Positions 9,801 through 18,114 of a stretch of DNA of 57,892 bases are shown here, in pieces; position 1 is the first letter of the stretch, and the number at the start of each line of letters is the position of its first letter. The position numbers and the translations under genes were made by a program. Source of the DNA: Desulfovibrionaceae bacterium (lineage in GTDB: Bacteria > Desulfobacterota > Desulfovibrionia > Desulfovibrionales > Desulfovibrionaceae); NCBI GenBank assembly GCA_031082225.1, contig JAVHLG010000007.1, positions 31,663 to 89,554 of the forward strand, in the 5' to 3' direction. The notes beneath the pieces are model-generated. The model did no database searches, was not told the DNA's origin, and saw only the letters and a program-made list of their open reading frames with translations.

Positions 9801-9824
9801 CCAAAGGGGACACGTCCCCTTTGG
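9801..9824 (+). repeat. Perfect hairpin between convergent genes
   Basis: CCAAAGGGGA 9801-9810 pairs perfectly with TCCCCTTTGG 9815-9824 around a CACG loop. It lies in the 148-bp gap between the convergent sulfatase and TIM-barrel genes. There is no long T run, so it may be a weak two-way terminator or a dispersed hairpin repeat. Confidence 0.7.
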
Positions 9825-9921
9825 AAACCCCACGCGGGAAGACGAAGCCTCGTTCGCCCAACCTGCGTCCTCAAACCATGACGCCCAGGCCGGGCGACGG
9901 ATTCGCCGCCGGAGTCACTCG

Positions 9922-10764
9922 CTAAGGAGTCGAGGTCGAAACAAAGGGAAACACATCCGCATACGTCGCCACAAATGGCGCGATGCCCGGGCGGTAGCCC
10001 GGATCATGGGTCTCGAAGGTGACCGAGGGGGCAAGCCCCAGCCTGCCCAGGATGGCGAAAAACTCCGCCCAGGGGATGGTCCCCGTCCCAGGGGCCAGAT
10101 GCTGGTCGAACGTCCCGTCGTTGTCGTGCAGATGCAGGTGCGTCAGGACCGGGGCCAGGGTCTCGACCCAGTCGACGAGATTTCCCAGGGCATGCCCACC
10201 CGCAAAGCTGTGCCAGTGTCCCACGTCGAAGCACACCCCGATGCGTCCGGCGCTCTCCGGCAGACGCTCCCGCAGGGCCAGGGCCAGACCGGACACCGTG
10301 GCCGGGTCGGTCTCATGCACGTTTTCCAGATGCAGGGGCGGGTGGTCCGGCCAGGTTGCAAGCACGGCGGCCCAGGTCTCCACGGCCCGGTCCCGCCATT
10401 CCGGATAGGACCTGATGTAGAGAAACCGTTCATAGGCCGCATGGCCCACCAGATGCGATGCCCGATACCCCCGGGCCACGTCCATGGCCCTCCCGAGCCG
10501 TTCCCTGGTGGCCTCACGCACCAGCGCATCCGCCGCCCCGGGCTGCAGATCGAAAAAGGGCAGGTGCAGGGCCGCGTCAACCCGGGCGGCCGCCAGGGCC
10601 TCCTGGATGGATCGATGCCAGTCCGGACCCACGGCGTCCATCAGCACCGGATCGAGCCCAAGTTCCGGATGCAGGCCCTGATCCAGGAACTGGCGCAGCC
10701 GTCCCGGTTCTCCGTACACGGCCCGCAGGGACAGGCTGACATGATGGGGACGGGCGGCGGTCAT
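9922..10764 (-). CDS. Xylose isomerase-like TIM-barrel protein (AP-endonuclease-2/CbiR-like)
   Basis: A 280-residue protein of the sugar-isomerase/AP endonuclease-2 barrel family. Metal-binding His, Glu and Asp residues are at the expected strand ends: LHLPFFD, HLVGHAAY, LHLENVHETD, GVCFDVGHWHSF and LTHLHLHDNDGTFDQHLAPGTG. Known members include sugar isomerases, endonuclease IV and the cobamide-remodelling phosphodiesterase CbiR. The length and the FDVGHWH and DNDG..D.H motifs would suit a CbiR-like enzyme, but that is inference. It lies 44 bp after the anchored coiled-coil gene, last in the long minus-strand run. Confidence 0.82.
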   Translation of the reverse strand: MTAARPHHVSLSLRAVYGEPGRLRQFLDQGLHPELGLDPVLMDAVGPDWHRSIQEALAAARVDAALHLPFFDLQPGAADALVREATRERLGRAMDVARGYRASHLVGHAAYERFLYIRSYPEWRDRAVETWAAVLATWPDHPPLHLENVHETDPATVSGLALALRERLPESAGRIGVCFDVGHWHSFAGGHALGNLVDWVETLAPVLTHLHLHDNDGTFDQHLAPGTGTIPWAEFFAILGRLGLAPSVTFETHDPGYRPGIAPFVATYADVFPFVSTSTP

Positions 10765-10808
10765 GGTTCGCCTCGGCGCAAAATGCAGGAAAACGGGGCC
10801 AGGCGGGG

Positions 10809-11564
10809 TCAGGGCCGCTCGAAGGGGTACACGGAATTGTAGATGGTCTTCCCGGACGGATCGACGATGGTGATCCGCAGGCCGTAGATGTCCGCCACGC
10901 TGACGCCCTGGGGCATCGGCATCTGGACGGCCACCTGCTTGAAACGCTGGATCTGGAAGGTCAGATCGTCCTTGTCCGCCTTGACGGGATGCAGGGAGCC
11001 GTCATTGCTCAAAATCTGCAGTTCCGCCTTCCCGGACAGGGCCGTCTGGGGGGAAAGGTTGCTCAGGTCGAAACCCACCGCCAGCTTGCCGCCATCGACC
11101 TTGACCTTGAAATTGTCCACCCCGGCCTGGTTGAGATCCACCTTGTCCAAAAGCTTTCGCAAATCGATTTTCGCGGCGGCGGATTCGGCTTTTTCCGGGG
11201 CCGCAGGCGTCGGCGGGGTCTCCATGGCCGGCTTCCACCAGTCGGCCGCCTCCGGGTTGTAGGAGGCAAGCAGGGTTTGCAGTTCCGTGAGATCCTTGGC
11301 GCGCAGGATGGTCTCTATCTCGTCCAGACGCTTCAGGCGCTGCGAGGCCTCTGCGGCCTCCTGTCGGGCGTCCCTGGCCCCGCGCTCCGATTCCGCGACG
11401 ATGCCCCGGTAATACAACGCCCCGGAGGCGAACGCCGCTGCCGCCAGGATCAAAAAGACCACGGCCCATACAGCGGATTTGATGACCAGGGGGCTGACAC
11501 GCATGCGCCGCACGCCGGCGTCGTCGCGCATGATGAGGATGCTGATTTTTCCGCCGGACGCCAT
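10809..11564 (-). CDS. Membrane-anchored coiled-coil protein of unknown function
   Basis: 251 residues. A basic cytoplasmic N-terminus (MRDDAGVRRMRVSPLVIKS) precedes one membrane helix at about 29-52. A short coiled coil follows (GARDARQEAAEASQRLKRLDEIETIL), then a Pro-rich linker and a C-terminal beta-rich domain that ends KTIYNSVYPFERP. The bulk should lie in the periplasm. I do not recognise a named family. It sits between the L,D-transpeptidase-type gene (96 bp upstream) and the TIM-barrel gene, so a role in envelope structure is plausible but unproven. AAGGAG lies about 11 bp before the ATG. Confidence 0.82.
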   Translation of the reverse strand: MASGGKISILIMRDDAGVRRMRVSPLVIKSAVWAVVFLILAAAAFASGALYYRGIVAESERGARDARQEAAEASQRLKRLDEIETILRAKDLTELQTLLASYNPEAADWWKPAMETPPTPAAPEKAESAAAKIDLRKLLDKVDLNQAGVDNFKVKVDGGKLAVGFDLSNLSPQTALSGKAELQILSNDGSLHPVKADKDDLTFQIQRFKQVAVQMPMPQGVSVADIYGLRITIVDPSGKTIYNSVYPFERP

Positions 11565-11660
11565 AGGATCATCTGCTCCTTGGGAACATTTACGCGCTCA
11601 AAATCCGCCGTCGGAGCCAAGGCCTGGGGCCGCAGGCGTCGTCGGGGCGGACGAATCGGA

Positions 11661-13427
11661 CTACAAGGCGCTCCACTGCTCGTCGACGATGATGATCCGG
11701 GGACCGGCCTTGACCAGCACCATCCGCTTCATCCCTTTGTCGGCGAATCCATCCTTGCTCGCATACTCCTGGACAAACTCCACCCGCCAGCCGTTTTTGC
11801 GTTCGGTGACGCGCATGTCCTCCAGACGCACCATTTTCGGTGGCCGTTCGGTCCACAGGGAACGCTTGTGGTCGCGGATGGCCTCCAGACCACGCCGATC
11901 CCCCTGCGCGGCCCGGTCGCCGTAAAAAGACATATACGTCTCCACATCGCCCCGCTCCCAGGCTGTACGCCAGTTTTCCAGAAATGCCTCCACCTGCCCC
12001 CTGCCTGCGGACGCCGCCGCATCCGTCGCGGCCTTTTCCGGGGCCTTTTCCGAAATCGCGGCGACCACGACAATCTCCTGCGCCGACGGCTCCACCGTGG
12101 GGATGACGGCGGGCAAGCCGCCCAAAGCGGCAGCGGCGGGCCCGGGGGCCGACGCCGACCGGCTGGCGAAAAGCGCCCCGGGCCGGGGCCCGGGGGCCGC
12201 AGCCAGGAGCGGATATTCGGATGGCGCGGGCGACGCCGCAACGGACGGCGGCAGGGCCGTCGCGTCCTGTTCGGCCGGGCTTTCGACAGCCGCCAGTCGC
12301 GCGGCCTGGCTGGGGCTGGCGGGCAGGACGGCGGGGGGCGGGGTTTTTCCCGGCTCCGACGCCACATGGGCCACGGCGGAGGAAGGGGCATAGGTGGCCT
12401 GGGGGGCGTCCGTGGCCGTGCCCAGGTCTTCCTCGCTGGTCTTGTCCAGGACAGGGGTCACCCGCTCCCGTTCCCCGGTCTCGGCGGCGGCCAGAACGAC
12501 CTGCCCCGGCTTCACGTATTTCCCGGCCAGGGTGGGCTCCATCTGTTCGAACTCCATGCCCACCACGACCCATTTGTCCGTGTCGTTTTTCTGCCAGTAC
12601 AGGCGCTTGACGCCCTGGGAAATCAGCGAGGGCGACCGGTAGAACTGGATGAAATAGGTCACCCAGTAATCCGGCCCGGCCACGGCCCGCACATCCTCCA
12701 CCGCCACCAGGATCCAGGGCAGCTTTCTAAAAAGCCCCTCTTTCTGGTTGCGGAAGGCGGAAAACGGCTGTCCCTGGGAGATGGCGAACTTCTGGGCGTC
12801 GTGAAATTCGAAAAAGGCCTCGGACTTGGACTCCCAGGCCTTGGCCCAGGCGTAGGTGGCGGCCACCACCTCGTCGGCCTCGCGGCCCAGGGTTTCCGGG
12901 GTCTTGTCGAGCTTGAGTCGGTTGCCGATGATCACGGGCATGCGCCGCTCGAGTTGGCCGTCCAGATTGCGGATGTCCGGGGTGTTGAGGGCCACGCATC
13001 CCCTGGTCTCGTACGGGGTGATGGTGTTGCCCCGGCCGTGGATCCAGATGCCGTGGCCGGTCTTGCCCTTGATGACGTCCACGGGGTTGGGAAAATTCAG
13101 CGGAAAGGCCAGGTCGCCGTACTGCTCCCAGTCGAGCCCCCCGTCCAGGCGCGAGGTGATGAAATAGACCCCCTCGGGGGTGCGCAGGTCGCCCTCTTTG
13201 AGCTTGTCGCCTAGGAGCAGTCCGGTGGTGCAGGGAATCTTCTCCACCACGCGCAAGGGGCTTTTACGCTCAAAAAGGAAAAACGTCTGGGAATTCTTGT
13301 CGATGGCCACAAAACGCGTAGGCCCCTTGTCGGAGTCGGTCAAAGGGGCCTGCCAGCCCTCCCCGAACCCTGCTTCGGGAACGAGACAAAGCGCAAACAG
13401 GATGGCGATAAACGCTTTGCGCATCAT
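11661..13427 (-). CDS. L,D-transpeptidase/L,D-carboxypeptidase-fold protein with NTF2-like tail
   Basis: 588 residues with a Sec signal peptide (about 1-23). The YkuD catalytic domain follows: VEKIPCTTG, TPEGVYFIT, and the active-site stretch HGRGNTITPYETRGCVAL with His130 and catalytic Cys144. A second region near 165-275 and a C-terminal domain near 475-588 (VEAFLENWRTAWERGDVETYMSFY) look like NTF2-fold modules, separated by a long Ala/Pro-rich linker. YkuD plus NTF2 is the architecture of Helicobacter Csd6 and Campylobacter Pgp2, which trim peptidoglycan peptides and set cell curvature, so a cell-shape role is a fair inference. Its ATG overlaps the pyrE stop by 4 bp. Confidence 0.92.
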   Translation of the reverse strand: MMRKAFIAILFALCLVPEAGFGEGWQAPLTDSDKGPTRFVAIDKNSQTFFLFERKSPLRVVEKIPCTTGLLLGDKLKEGDLRTPEGVYFITSRLDGGLDWEQYGDLAFPLNFPNPVDVIKGKTGHGIWIHGRGNTITPYETRGCVALNTPDIRNLDGQLERRMPVIIGNRLKLDKTPETLGREADEVVAATYAWAKAWESKSEAFFEFHDAQKFAISQGQPFSAFRNQKEGLFRKLPWILVAVEDVRAVAGPDYWVTYFIQFYRSPSLISQGVKRLYWQKNDTDKWVVVGMEFEQMEPTLAGKYVKPGQVVLAAAETGERERVTPVLDKTSEEDLGTATDAPQATYAPSSAVAHVASEPGKTPPPAVLPASPSQAARLAAVESPAEQDATALPPSVAASPAPSEYPLLAAAPGPRPGALFASRSASAPGPAAAALGGLPAVIPTVEPSAQEIVVVAAISEKAPEKAATDAAASAGRGQVEAFLENWRTAWERGDVETYMSFYGDRAAQGDRRGLEAIRDHKRSLWTERPPKMVRLEDMRVTERKNGWRVEFVQEYASKDGFADKGMKRMVLVKAGPRIIIVDEQWSAL

Positions 13428-13993
13428 CCGGCCTCGTGGTGCGCGCTTCCTGCCGCCAGAAGATCGCGCCGGGTGAAAATGGCCCGCAACCCGAACCCCC
13501 GCGCGGACAGGGTGTCCGCGCCGCCTTCCTCGCGGTCCAGCACGCAGTACACGCCAGCCACGACCAGGCCCGCGTCCGTCACCCGGTCAATGACCTTAAG
13601 CAGCGTGCCGCCGGTGGTCACCACGTCTTCCAACAGGGCCACCCGGTCCCCTGGCGCAAAATTGCCCATGCCCTCCAGGTACTGGTTGGTGCCGTGGCCC
13701 TTGGGGTTTTTGCGCACGATGAACCCCGGCAAGGGGCGGCCTCGCACCTGCGAGACGACAGACACCGCCGTCACCAGGGGATCGGCCCCAAGGGTCATGC
13801 CCCCGACGCCGACAATGTCCTCGGACAGCATGTCCAGGAACAGATTGCCAAGCAGATACGCCCCCTCGGGATGCAGGGCCGTCTGCTTGCAATCGAAATA
13901 ATAGTCGCTTTTCTTGCCCGAGGTGAGAACCACCTCGCCTTCGATATAGGATTTCTCCAGGAGCAGCTGCGCCAGTCTACCCTTCATGCTCAT
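13424..13993 (-). CDS. pyrE: Orotate phosphoribosyltransferase
   Basis: Transfers ribose-5-phosphate from PRPP to orotate, giving OMP in pyrimidine synthesis. The PRPP loop reads VALLEDVVTTGGTLL, and the N-terminal SGKKSDYYFDCKQTALHPEGA is typical of PyrE. I chose ATG 13993 (MSMKGRLAQLL, 189 aa) because AAGGGA lies 9 bp upstream and the family starts near there. A GTG at 14029 would add 12 residues with no motif. It overlaps the downstream L,D-transpeptidase-type gene by 4 bp, so the two are translationally coupled. Confidence 0.95.
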   Translation of the reverse strand: MSMKGRLAQLLLEKSYIEGEVVLTSGKKSDYYFDCKQTALHPEGAYLLGNLFLDMLSEDIVGVGGMTLGADPLVTAVSVVSQVRGRPLPGFIVRKNPKGHGTNQYLEGMGNFAPGDRVALLEDVVTTGGTLLKVIDRVTDAGLVVAGVYCVLDREEGGADTLSARGFGLRAIFTRRDLLAAGSAHHEAG

Positions 13994-14127
13994 GCCCGGA
14001 TGTCCCTTGTGAAACGGCCCGCGAACCACATCCCTGTCAGATTCTGCGTTTCACCATTATAAAAGTCCCATGCGTTTGAAAAGCTCTTTCCTTAACAATT
14101 CCCGGCCGGGCGCTCCATTTCTCCCCA

Positions 14128-14201
14128 TCCGCCGGGGCTGCCGCCCCGGTGGGCAATCGGGGCTGCCGCCCCGCCCGGCAATCGGGGCTGCCGCCCCGTT
14201 C
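14128..14201. repeat. Three tandem 25-bp hairpin repeats between purB and pyrE
   Basis: The core CGGGGC-TGCC-GCCCCG recurs at 14133, 14158 and 14183, exactly 25 bp apart, with GGCAATCGGGGCTGCC shared by the second and third units. Each unit folds into a tight GC-only hairpin with the same TGCC loop. No T run follows on either strand. Confidence 0.93.
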
Positions 14202-14206
14202 CCCGC

Positions 14207-14229
14207 CCGGGGGGATTCTATCCCCCCGG
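14207..14229. repeat. GC hairpin just after the purB stop codon
   Basis: CCGGGGGG 14207-14214 pairs with CCCCCCGG 14222-14229 around a 7-nt loop (ATTCTAT). It begins 10 bp beyond the purB stop on the minus strand. It may slow or process the transcript, but no T tract follows. Confidence 0.75.
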
Positions 14230-14238
14230 AACGGCCGC

Positions 14239-15531
14239 TCAGGCGAACACCCGGGAAAAGACCGTGTCCTCATGGCGCAGGTAGTAGGCCGGGTTAAACA
14301 GGTCCGAGAGGGCGTTGTGATCGAGAAGGGCCGTGATCTCGGGGTGTTCCCGGACAGCGTCAGGGAAAAACGTCTTGTCGTTCCAGCAGCGCATGGCGAT
14401 GCCCTGCACCAGTTCATAGGCCTTCTGGCGGTCCATGCCCCTCTCGATGAGGGCCAACAGGACGCGCTGGGAATAAAACAGGCCGAAAGAGGCGTCCATG
14501 TTGCGGCGCATGTTGTCGGCGTTGACCACCAGACGCGTCAGGATGCCCGCCAGCCTGGCCAGCATATAATCGGCCAGGATGGTGGAATCGGGCATGATCA
14601 CCCGCTCAACCGAGGAGTGGGAGATGTCGCGCTCATGCCACAGGGCCATGTTTTCCATGGCCGCCAGGGCGTTGGAGCGCACCAGGCGGGAGAGGCCGGT
14701 CAGATTCTCGGCGGAAATGGGGTTTTTCTTGTGCGGCATGGCCGAGGAGCCTTTCTGCCCCTTGCCGAAACCCTCCTCCACCTCCAGCACCTCGGTGCGC
14801 TGCAGATGGCGCAGCTCCACGCACAGCCGTTCCACCCCCCCGGCCAGAAGGGCCAGGGCGGTGAAAAACGCGGCATGACGGTCGCGCTGCACGATCTGGG
14901 TGGAGATGGGGTCGGCCGCAAGCCCCAGGCGCTCGCAGGCCAGCCGCTCCACCTCGGGATCCAGGTGGGCGTAGCCGCCCACGGCCCCGGAGATCTTGCC
15001 CACGCGCACCCCCTCCACCGCAGCGGCCACCCGCTCCCGATGCCGGGCGAACTCGGCGTAAAATCCGGCCAGCTTGAGGCCGAAGCTGGTGGGCTCGGCA
15101 TGAATGCCATGGGTGCGGCCGATCATGAGCAGGCCCTTGTGGCGGCGGGCCATGTCCGACAAAACGCCCAAAAGCGTGTCCATGCCGCGCAGGATGAGGT
15201 CTCCGGCCCGGGTCAAAAGCACGCCATTGGCCGTGTCCACGATGTCCGAGGAGGTGCAGCCCAGGTGGATGAACCGGGCGGGTGGCCCGACCTTTTCCTC
15301 CACGGCGGTCAGAAAGGCGATGACGTCGTGGCGGGTGATCTCCTCGATCTCCAGGATGCGCGCCACGTCGAAATCGGCCGTGCGCCGGATGTGCTCCATG
15401 TCCGCCGGGGGGATGACCCCAAGCTGGCCCCAGGCCTCGCACACGGCCAACTCCACCTCGAGCCAGACGCGAAAACGGTTTTCCAGGGTCCACAAAGCGC
15501 CCATTTCCGGGCGGGTATAGCGGTCGATCAT
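14239..15531 (-). CDS. purB: Adenylosuccinate lyase
   Basis: Cleaves SAICAR and adenylosuccinate, releasing fumarate, in purine synthesis. The 430-residue protein has the fumarase-superfamily signature [12 protein letters not shown] at about 260-272, with the conserved loop residues, plus [14 protein letters not shown] near 140 and TSSDIVDTA near 95. The N-terminus [20 protein letters not shown] is typical. The start has AAGGGGG upstream. FmdB lies 50 bp upstream and pyrE follows after a 245-bp hairpin-rich gap, so purine and pyrimidine genes share this locus. Confidence 0.97.
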   Translation of the reverse strand: MIDRYTRPEMGALWTLENRFRVWLEVELAVCEAWGQLGVIPPADMEHIRRTADFDVARILEIEEITRHDVIAFLTAVEEKVGPPARFIHLGCTSSDIVDTANGVLLTRAGDLILRGMDTLLGVLSDMARRHKGLLMIGRTHGIHAEPTSFGLKLAGFYAEFARHRERVAAAVEGVRVGKISGAVGGYAHLDPEVERLACERLGLAADPISTQIVQRDRHAAFFTALALLAGGVERLCVELRHLQRTEVLEVEEGFGKGQKGSSAMPHKKNPISAENLTGLSRLVRSNALAAMENMALWHERDISHSSVERVIMPDSTILADYMLARLAGILTRLVVNADNMRRNMDASFGLFYSQRVLLALIERGMDRQKAYELVQGIAMRCWNDKTFFPDAVREHPEITALLDHNALSDLFNPAYYLRHEDTVFSRVFA

Positions 15532-15581
15532 GGCGCTTTTCCCCCTTGGCGCGTCCCGTCCGGTCCGGGCGAAACGGCGCG

Positions 15582-15908
15582 TCAGGCTTTCTTGGCGGTC
15601 TTTCCCGAAGCGGGCGGGGTTTTCGGTCCAGGCGGCGCGGCCGGGTTCCTGGCCAGACTTGGAACCTCCACGGGCTTGCAGGAAGGCTTTTTATTCTTCC
15701 CGCTGTACTTGTCGATCACGGCAGGCTTGCGGTCGGCATAGTCCGTGGCGTACCAGCCGGACCCCTTCAGAACGAAGGCCGAACCGGACACGACACGCGA
15801 AGCCTGGGCGCCGCATTGCGGACACGGCAGGGTCTTTTCCTCAAACCCCCGCTGCCACTCCTCAAACTGATGCTCGCACTGGGGACAGCGGTATTCGTAG
15901 ATGGGCAT
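15582..15908 (-). CDS. FmdB-family zinc-ribbon protein
   Basis: 108 residues starting MPIYEYRCPQCEHQFEEWQ, the hallmark of FmdB-type putative regulators. One zinc ribbon is formed by Cys8, Cys11, Cys29 and Cys32. The middle SAFVLKGSGWYATDY is also typical, and the tail is Pro/Lys/Ala-rich and probably disordered. I chose ATG 15908 over more upstream starts because MPIYEYRC is the conserved N-terminus and GGAGC lies upstream. Function in the family is poorly known. It precedes purB. Confidence 0.92.
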   Translation of the reverse strand: MPIYEYRCPQCEHQFEEWQRGFEEKTLPCPQCGAQASRVVSGSAFVLKGSGWYATDYADRKPAVIDKYSGKNKKPSCKPVEVPSLARNPAAPPGPKTPPASGKTAKKA

Positions 15909-16294
15909 GGAACTGCTCCAACAATCCGGGGCGTCGCCCCCCTTCGCCCGGACCTGGGCGAAGGCGAAGGCGCGGCAAGGACACGGGACGTTTCGGCCGC
16001 CAGACAACGAGGGCTGCGGCCGCGTTCTCTCTCACGCACGCCGGGCCGTGCGCCGAGCCAGGGACACCAAAGCGCCGTCCGGGGCATGCAGGCATCCTCC
16101 CGGACGGACCACGCTCTCCACGGAAACCGTTTCCGCCCCGTCGATCACCCACGGCTCACGCCGCCGGGGGGGAGGGGGAAAACGCCCCGCGTTTCATCCC
16201 TTACAAACAATCCGGACGTCATTTTTCAAAAAAACAAGCCGGGCGTCTCGGGTACGCCGCCATGCACCCTTTGCCGAATCTCCAGGATTCCGGA
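15909..16294. other. 386-bp gap with no confident gene
   Basis: Between the 37-residue mini-gene and fmdB. Several GC-driven open frames overlap here. One minus-strand frame (about 16033-16149) starts GTG-ATC-GAC and reads like a short protein tail rich in Val, Gly and Arg, but it has no ribosome site. No tRNA fold, terminator or promoter was seen. It may hold a degraded gene. Confidence 0.4.
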
Positions 16295-16408
16295 CTAGGA
16301 CTTCTTGGCGGCCTTGGCCTCGCGGACGCGCTCTTTGAGGCGCTCCTGGCGGCGGCGGCGACGACGGTCCAGTTCCTTTTTCCGTTCATGCCTTTTGTGG
16401 CGGGCCAT
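16295..16408 (-). CDS. Highly basic 37-residue mini-protein
   Basis: An ORF of 38 codons, too short for usual gene finding, that starts MARHKRHERKKELDRRRRRR and ends EAKAAKKS. More than half the residues are Arg or Lys, and the spacing suggests one long charged helix able to bind RNA, ribosomes or DNA. Support for a real gene is strong: AAGGAGG sits 9 bp before the ATG, and a near-consensus promoter with an inverted repeat lies 45 bp upstream. I do not know the family. It leads the fmdB-purB-pyrE run. Confidence 0.8.
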   Translation of the reverse strand: MARHKRHERKKELDRRRRRRQERLKERVREAKAAKKS

Positions 16409-16441
16409 ATATCGTCCTCCTTGGGGAATTATCGCTCTAAA

Positions 16442-16481
16442 GCGAACCTCGCACTATATTCCGGTTCGCCTGCCTTGTAAA
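16442..16481 (-). promoter_or_regulatory. Strong promoter with overlapping inverted repeat
   Basis: On the minus strand, TTTACA (16476-16481) and TATAGT (16453-16458) are separated by exactly 17 bp, each matching consensus at five of six. A perfect 7-bp inverted repeat, GCGAACC 16442-16448 with GGTTCGC 16463-16469, brackets the -10 box and could be a repressor operator. Drives the 37-residue mini-gene. Confidence 0.7.
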
Positions 16482-16501
16482 GCCTCCAGGCCGGGCACGG
16501 C

Positions 16502-17668
16502 CTATTCGGACACGATGCGTTCCTGGGCCTCGGTCAGGGTGAACTCGCCCTTCTCGATCCATTCCTTGAGCTTCTGGGCCACCTCCAGGGACATGGACAG
16601 GCTGGTCAGGGGAACGGCGGCCGTTTCCGAACCATTGACCACCACCCGGCCGGACAACAGCTCCTCGTAGGTCACATGTCCCAGCACGCGGGGGATGCCC
16701 TGGGGATAGTCATGGCCGTAGTCCTTGACCGGCATGAGGATGTCCGCATCGGACACGCCGGTGAAAAAGGCCATGTCCTCGTTGAGGATGGGGATGGGGA
16801 TGCCCACGCCCACCGCCAGGGAGCAGCCGTAGCCCAGGATGCTCACCCCGCGCACATACCGGGGGTTCATGCCCTTGAGGTCGCCCCTGACCATGAGCGT
16901 GCCTGCGGCGGACAGGGGCAGGCCGCGCTCCGTGCGCTTGGGCTTGGGGTCGTGCTGGGTTCCGGCCCCGAGCACGTAGCCCACTGCGCCGCCCAGAAAG
17001 ATCTTCGTCCCCAGGCCGATGGTCCGGAAATAGGGGTCGTTGAAAAGCGGGCTTAGGGCCCCGGCCGTGGCGAAGTTGGCGTTTTTGGCCCCGGGCTTGA
17101 GCGGCCCCATATAGGTATAGATGATGCGGCTGGTGAGGTTCACGGCCACGTTGTAATTCTGGTAGCAGTTGCGCGGGTTGAGCAGCATGGCGGTTTTTAA
17201 GCCCGCCAGGGTGATGTCCTTCTCCAGGGCCGCGCGCGGATAGCAGTCCGTGACGTAGGACTCGCACCACAGCCGCACGGCCTTGCCGCGCAACAGATCC
17301 TCGATGACGTGGCCGCCGCCGTACTTGAACGTGCCGGGATGGACCTTGTTTAGGGGGTCGTCGCGCCGGGGCTCGGTGCAGCCCAGGTAGGCGTCCACGG
17401 CGGCCAGCCCGGCATGGCACTGCACGTTGTTCAAGCGGACCTTGGAGGCCCGCATCACCGGCGGCTCCTGGCCGAAATTGAACAGCATGCCCGACGAGCA
17501 CATGGGGGAAAACGTGCCCGTGGTGACCACGTCCACCTCCCGGGCGGCCTTGACCTTGCCCTTGGCGCGCACGATGTCGGTCATCTCCCGGGCCGTGACC
17601 ACCACGGCCTGGCCGGACTTGATGCGCGCGTTGATTTCGGAAATGGTTTTCGTGACTTCGTGGGACAT
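16502..17668 (-). CDS. DUF39 homocysteine-biosynthesis protein (aspartate-semialdehyde sulfurtransferase type)
   Basis: Members of this family (COG1900/DUF39) are needed to make homocysteine by sulfur transfer to aspartate semialdehyde in methanogens and in Desulfovibrio, which lack the usual O-acylhomoserine route. Visible motifs include TTGTFSPMCSSGMLFNFG near the N-terminus, CESYVTDCYPR, LLNPRNCYQNYNVAVN and GAGTQHDPK; the conserved Cys residues are candidates for the persulfide carrier. I start at ATG 17668 (MSHEVTKTISEINARI), which matches family N-termini; ATG 17689 is also possible. The partner NIL-domain ferredoxin gene often found beside it is absent here. Confidence 0.92.
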   Translation of the reverse strand: MSHEVTKTISEINARIKSGQAVVVTAREMTDIVRAKGKVKAAREVDVVTTGTFSPMCSSGMLFNFGQEPPVMRASKVRLNNVQCHAGLAAVDAYLGCTEPRRDDPLNKVHPGTFKYGGGHVIEDLLRGKAVRLWCESYVTDCYPRAALEKDITLAGLKTAMLLNPRNCYQNYNVAVNLTSRIIYTYMGPLKPGAKNANFATAGALSPLFNDPYFRTIGLGTKIFLGGAVGYVLGAGTQHDPKPKRTERGLPLSAAGTLMVRGDLKGMNPRYVRGVSILGYGCSLAVGVGIPIPILNEDMAFFTGVSDADILMPVKDYGHDYPQGIPRVLGHVTYEELLSGRVVVNGSETAAVPLTSLSMSLEVAQKLKEWIEKGEFTLTEAQERIVSE

Positions 17669-17847
17669 GTTCGTGCTCGCTTCGTTCATGGCCTGGGATC
17701 TGCCTGGTGCAGCGCCCGCAAGGGCGCGTATGGTGGCCGATTTCACACCCGATGGCAAATTTTTTCTCCGGATGCGGCCTTGCGCCGCCCGTCCCCTTGA
17801 CCCGGTTCCCGGGCCGCCCTACACCTTGCCCTGCAAGGAGAGCCTGC

Positions 17848-18081
17848 ATGGACACCATCAAGACCCTCGCGGACGTGCTGTTCAAGATCGCCCTGATCGT
17901 GGCCGTGGTCGCGTTTTTGCGCATCTACGACCAGAAAAAGGACATCGGTCGCTTTGCCTACGTCTCAACCGGCGAACTGGAATACGTGGTGGACACCACC
18001 ACCGGGGTCATCTACCAGGGCGGATTCTCCATGAACCACTTGACCGGCGAGGAACGGACCCAGGTCAAGCCCGGGAAGTAG
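17848..18081 (+). CDS. Small single-pass membrane protein
   Basis: 77 residues: a short N-terminus, one membrane helix (VLFKIALIVAVVAFLRIY, about 10-27), then a hydrophilic domain with GRFAYVSTGELEYVVDTTTG. AAGGAG lies 8 bp before ATG 17848, which settles the start against longer upstream frames. Divergent from the DUF39 gene. Family and function are unknown. Confidence 0.82.
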   Translation: MDTIKTLADVLFKIALIVAVVAFLRIYDQKKDIGRFAYVSTGELEYVVDTTTGVIYQGGFSMNHLTGEERTQVKPGK

Positions 18082-18114
18082 GCCAAACCGTGTCGAGCGC
18101 CCCCGAAAGGGGCA

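Noticed and set aside
10989-13214. Long plus-strand frame opposite the L,D-transpeptidase-type gene
   Set aside because: Shadow frame; the minus-strand protein has clear catalytic motifs and a signal peptide, while the plus frame has none.
14128-14201. Could the 25-bp repeats be a CRISPR array?
   Set aside because: The units are contiguous with no unique spacers, each is itself a hairpin, and no cas genes are nearby.
16008-16294. Possible tRNA or small RNA between fmdB and the mini-gene
   Set aside because: No cloverleaf, no T-loop sequence and no promoter-terminator pair could be drawn.
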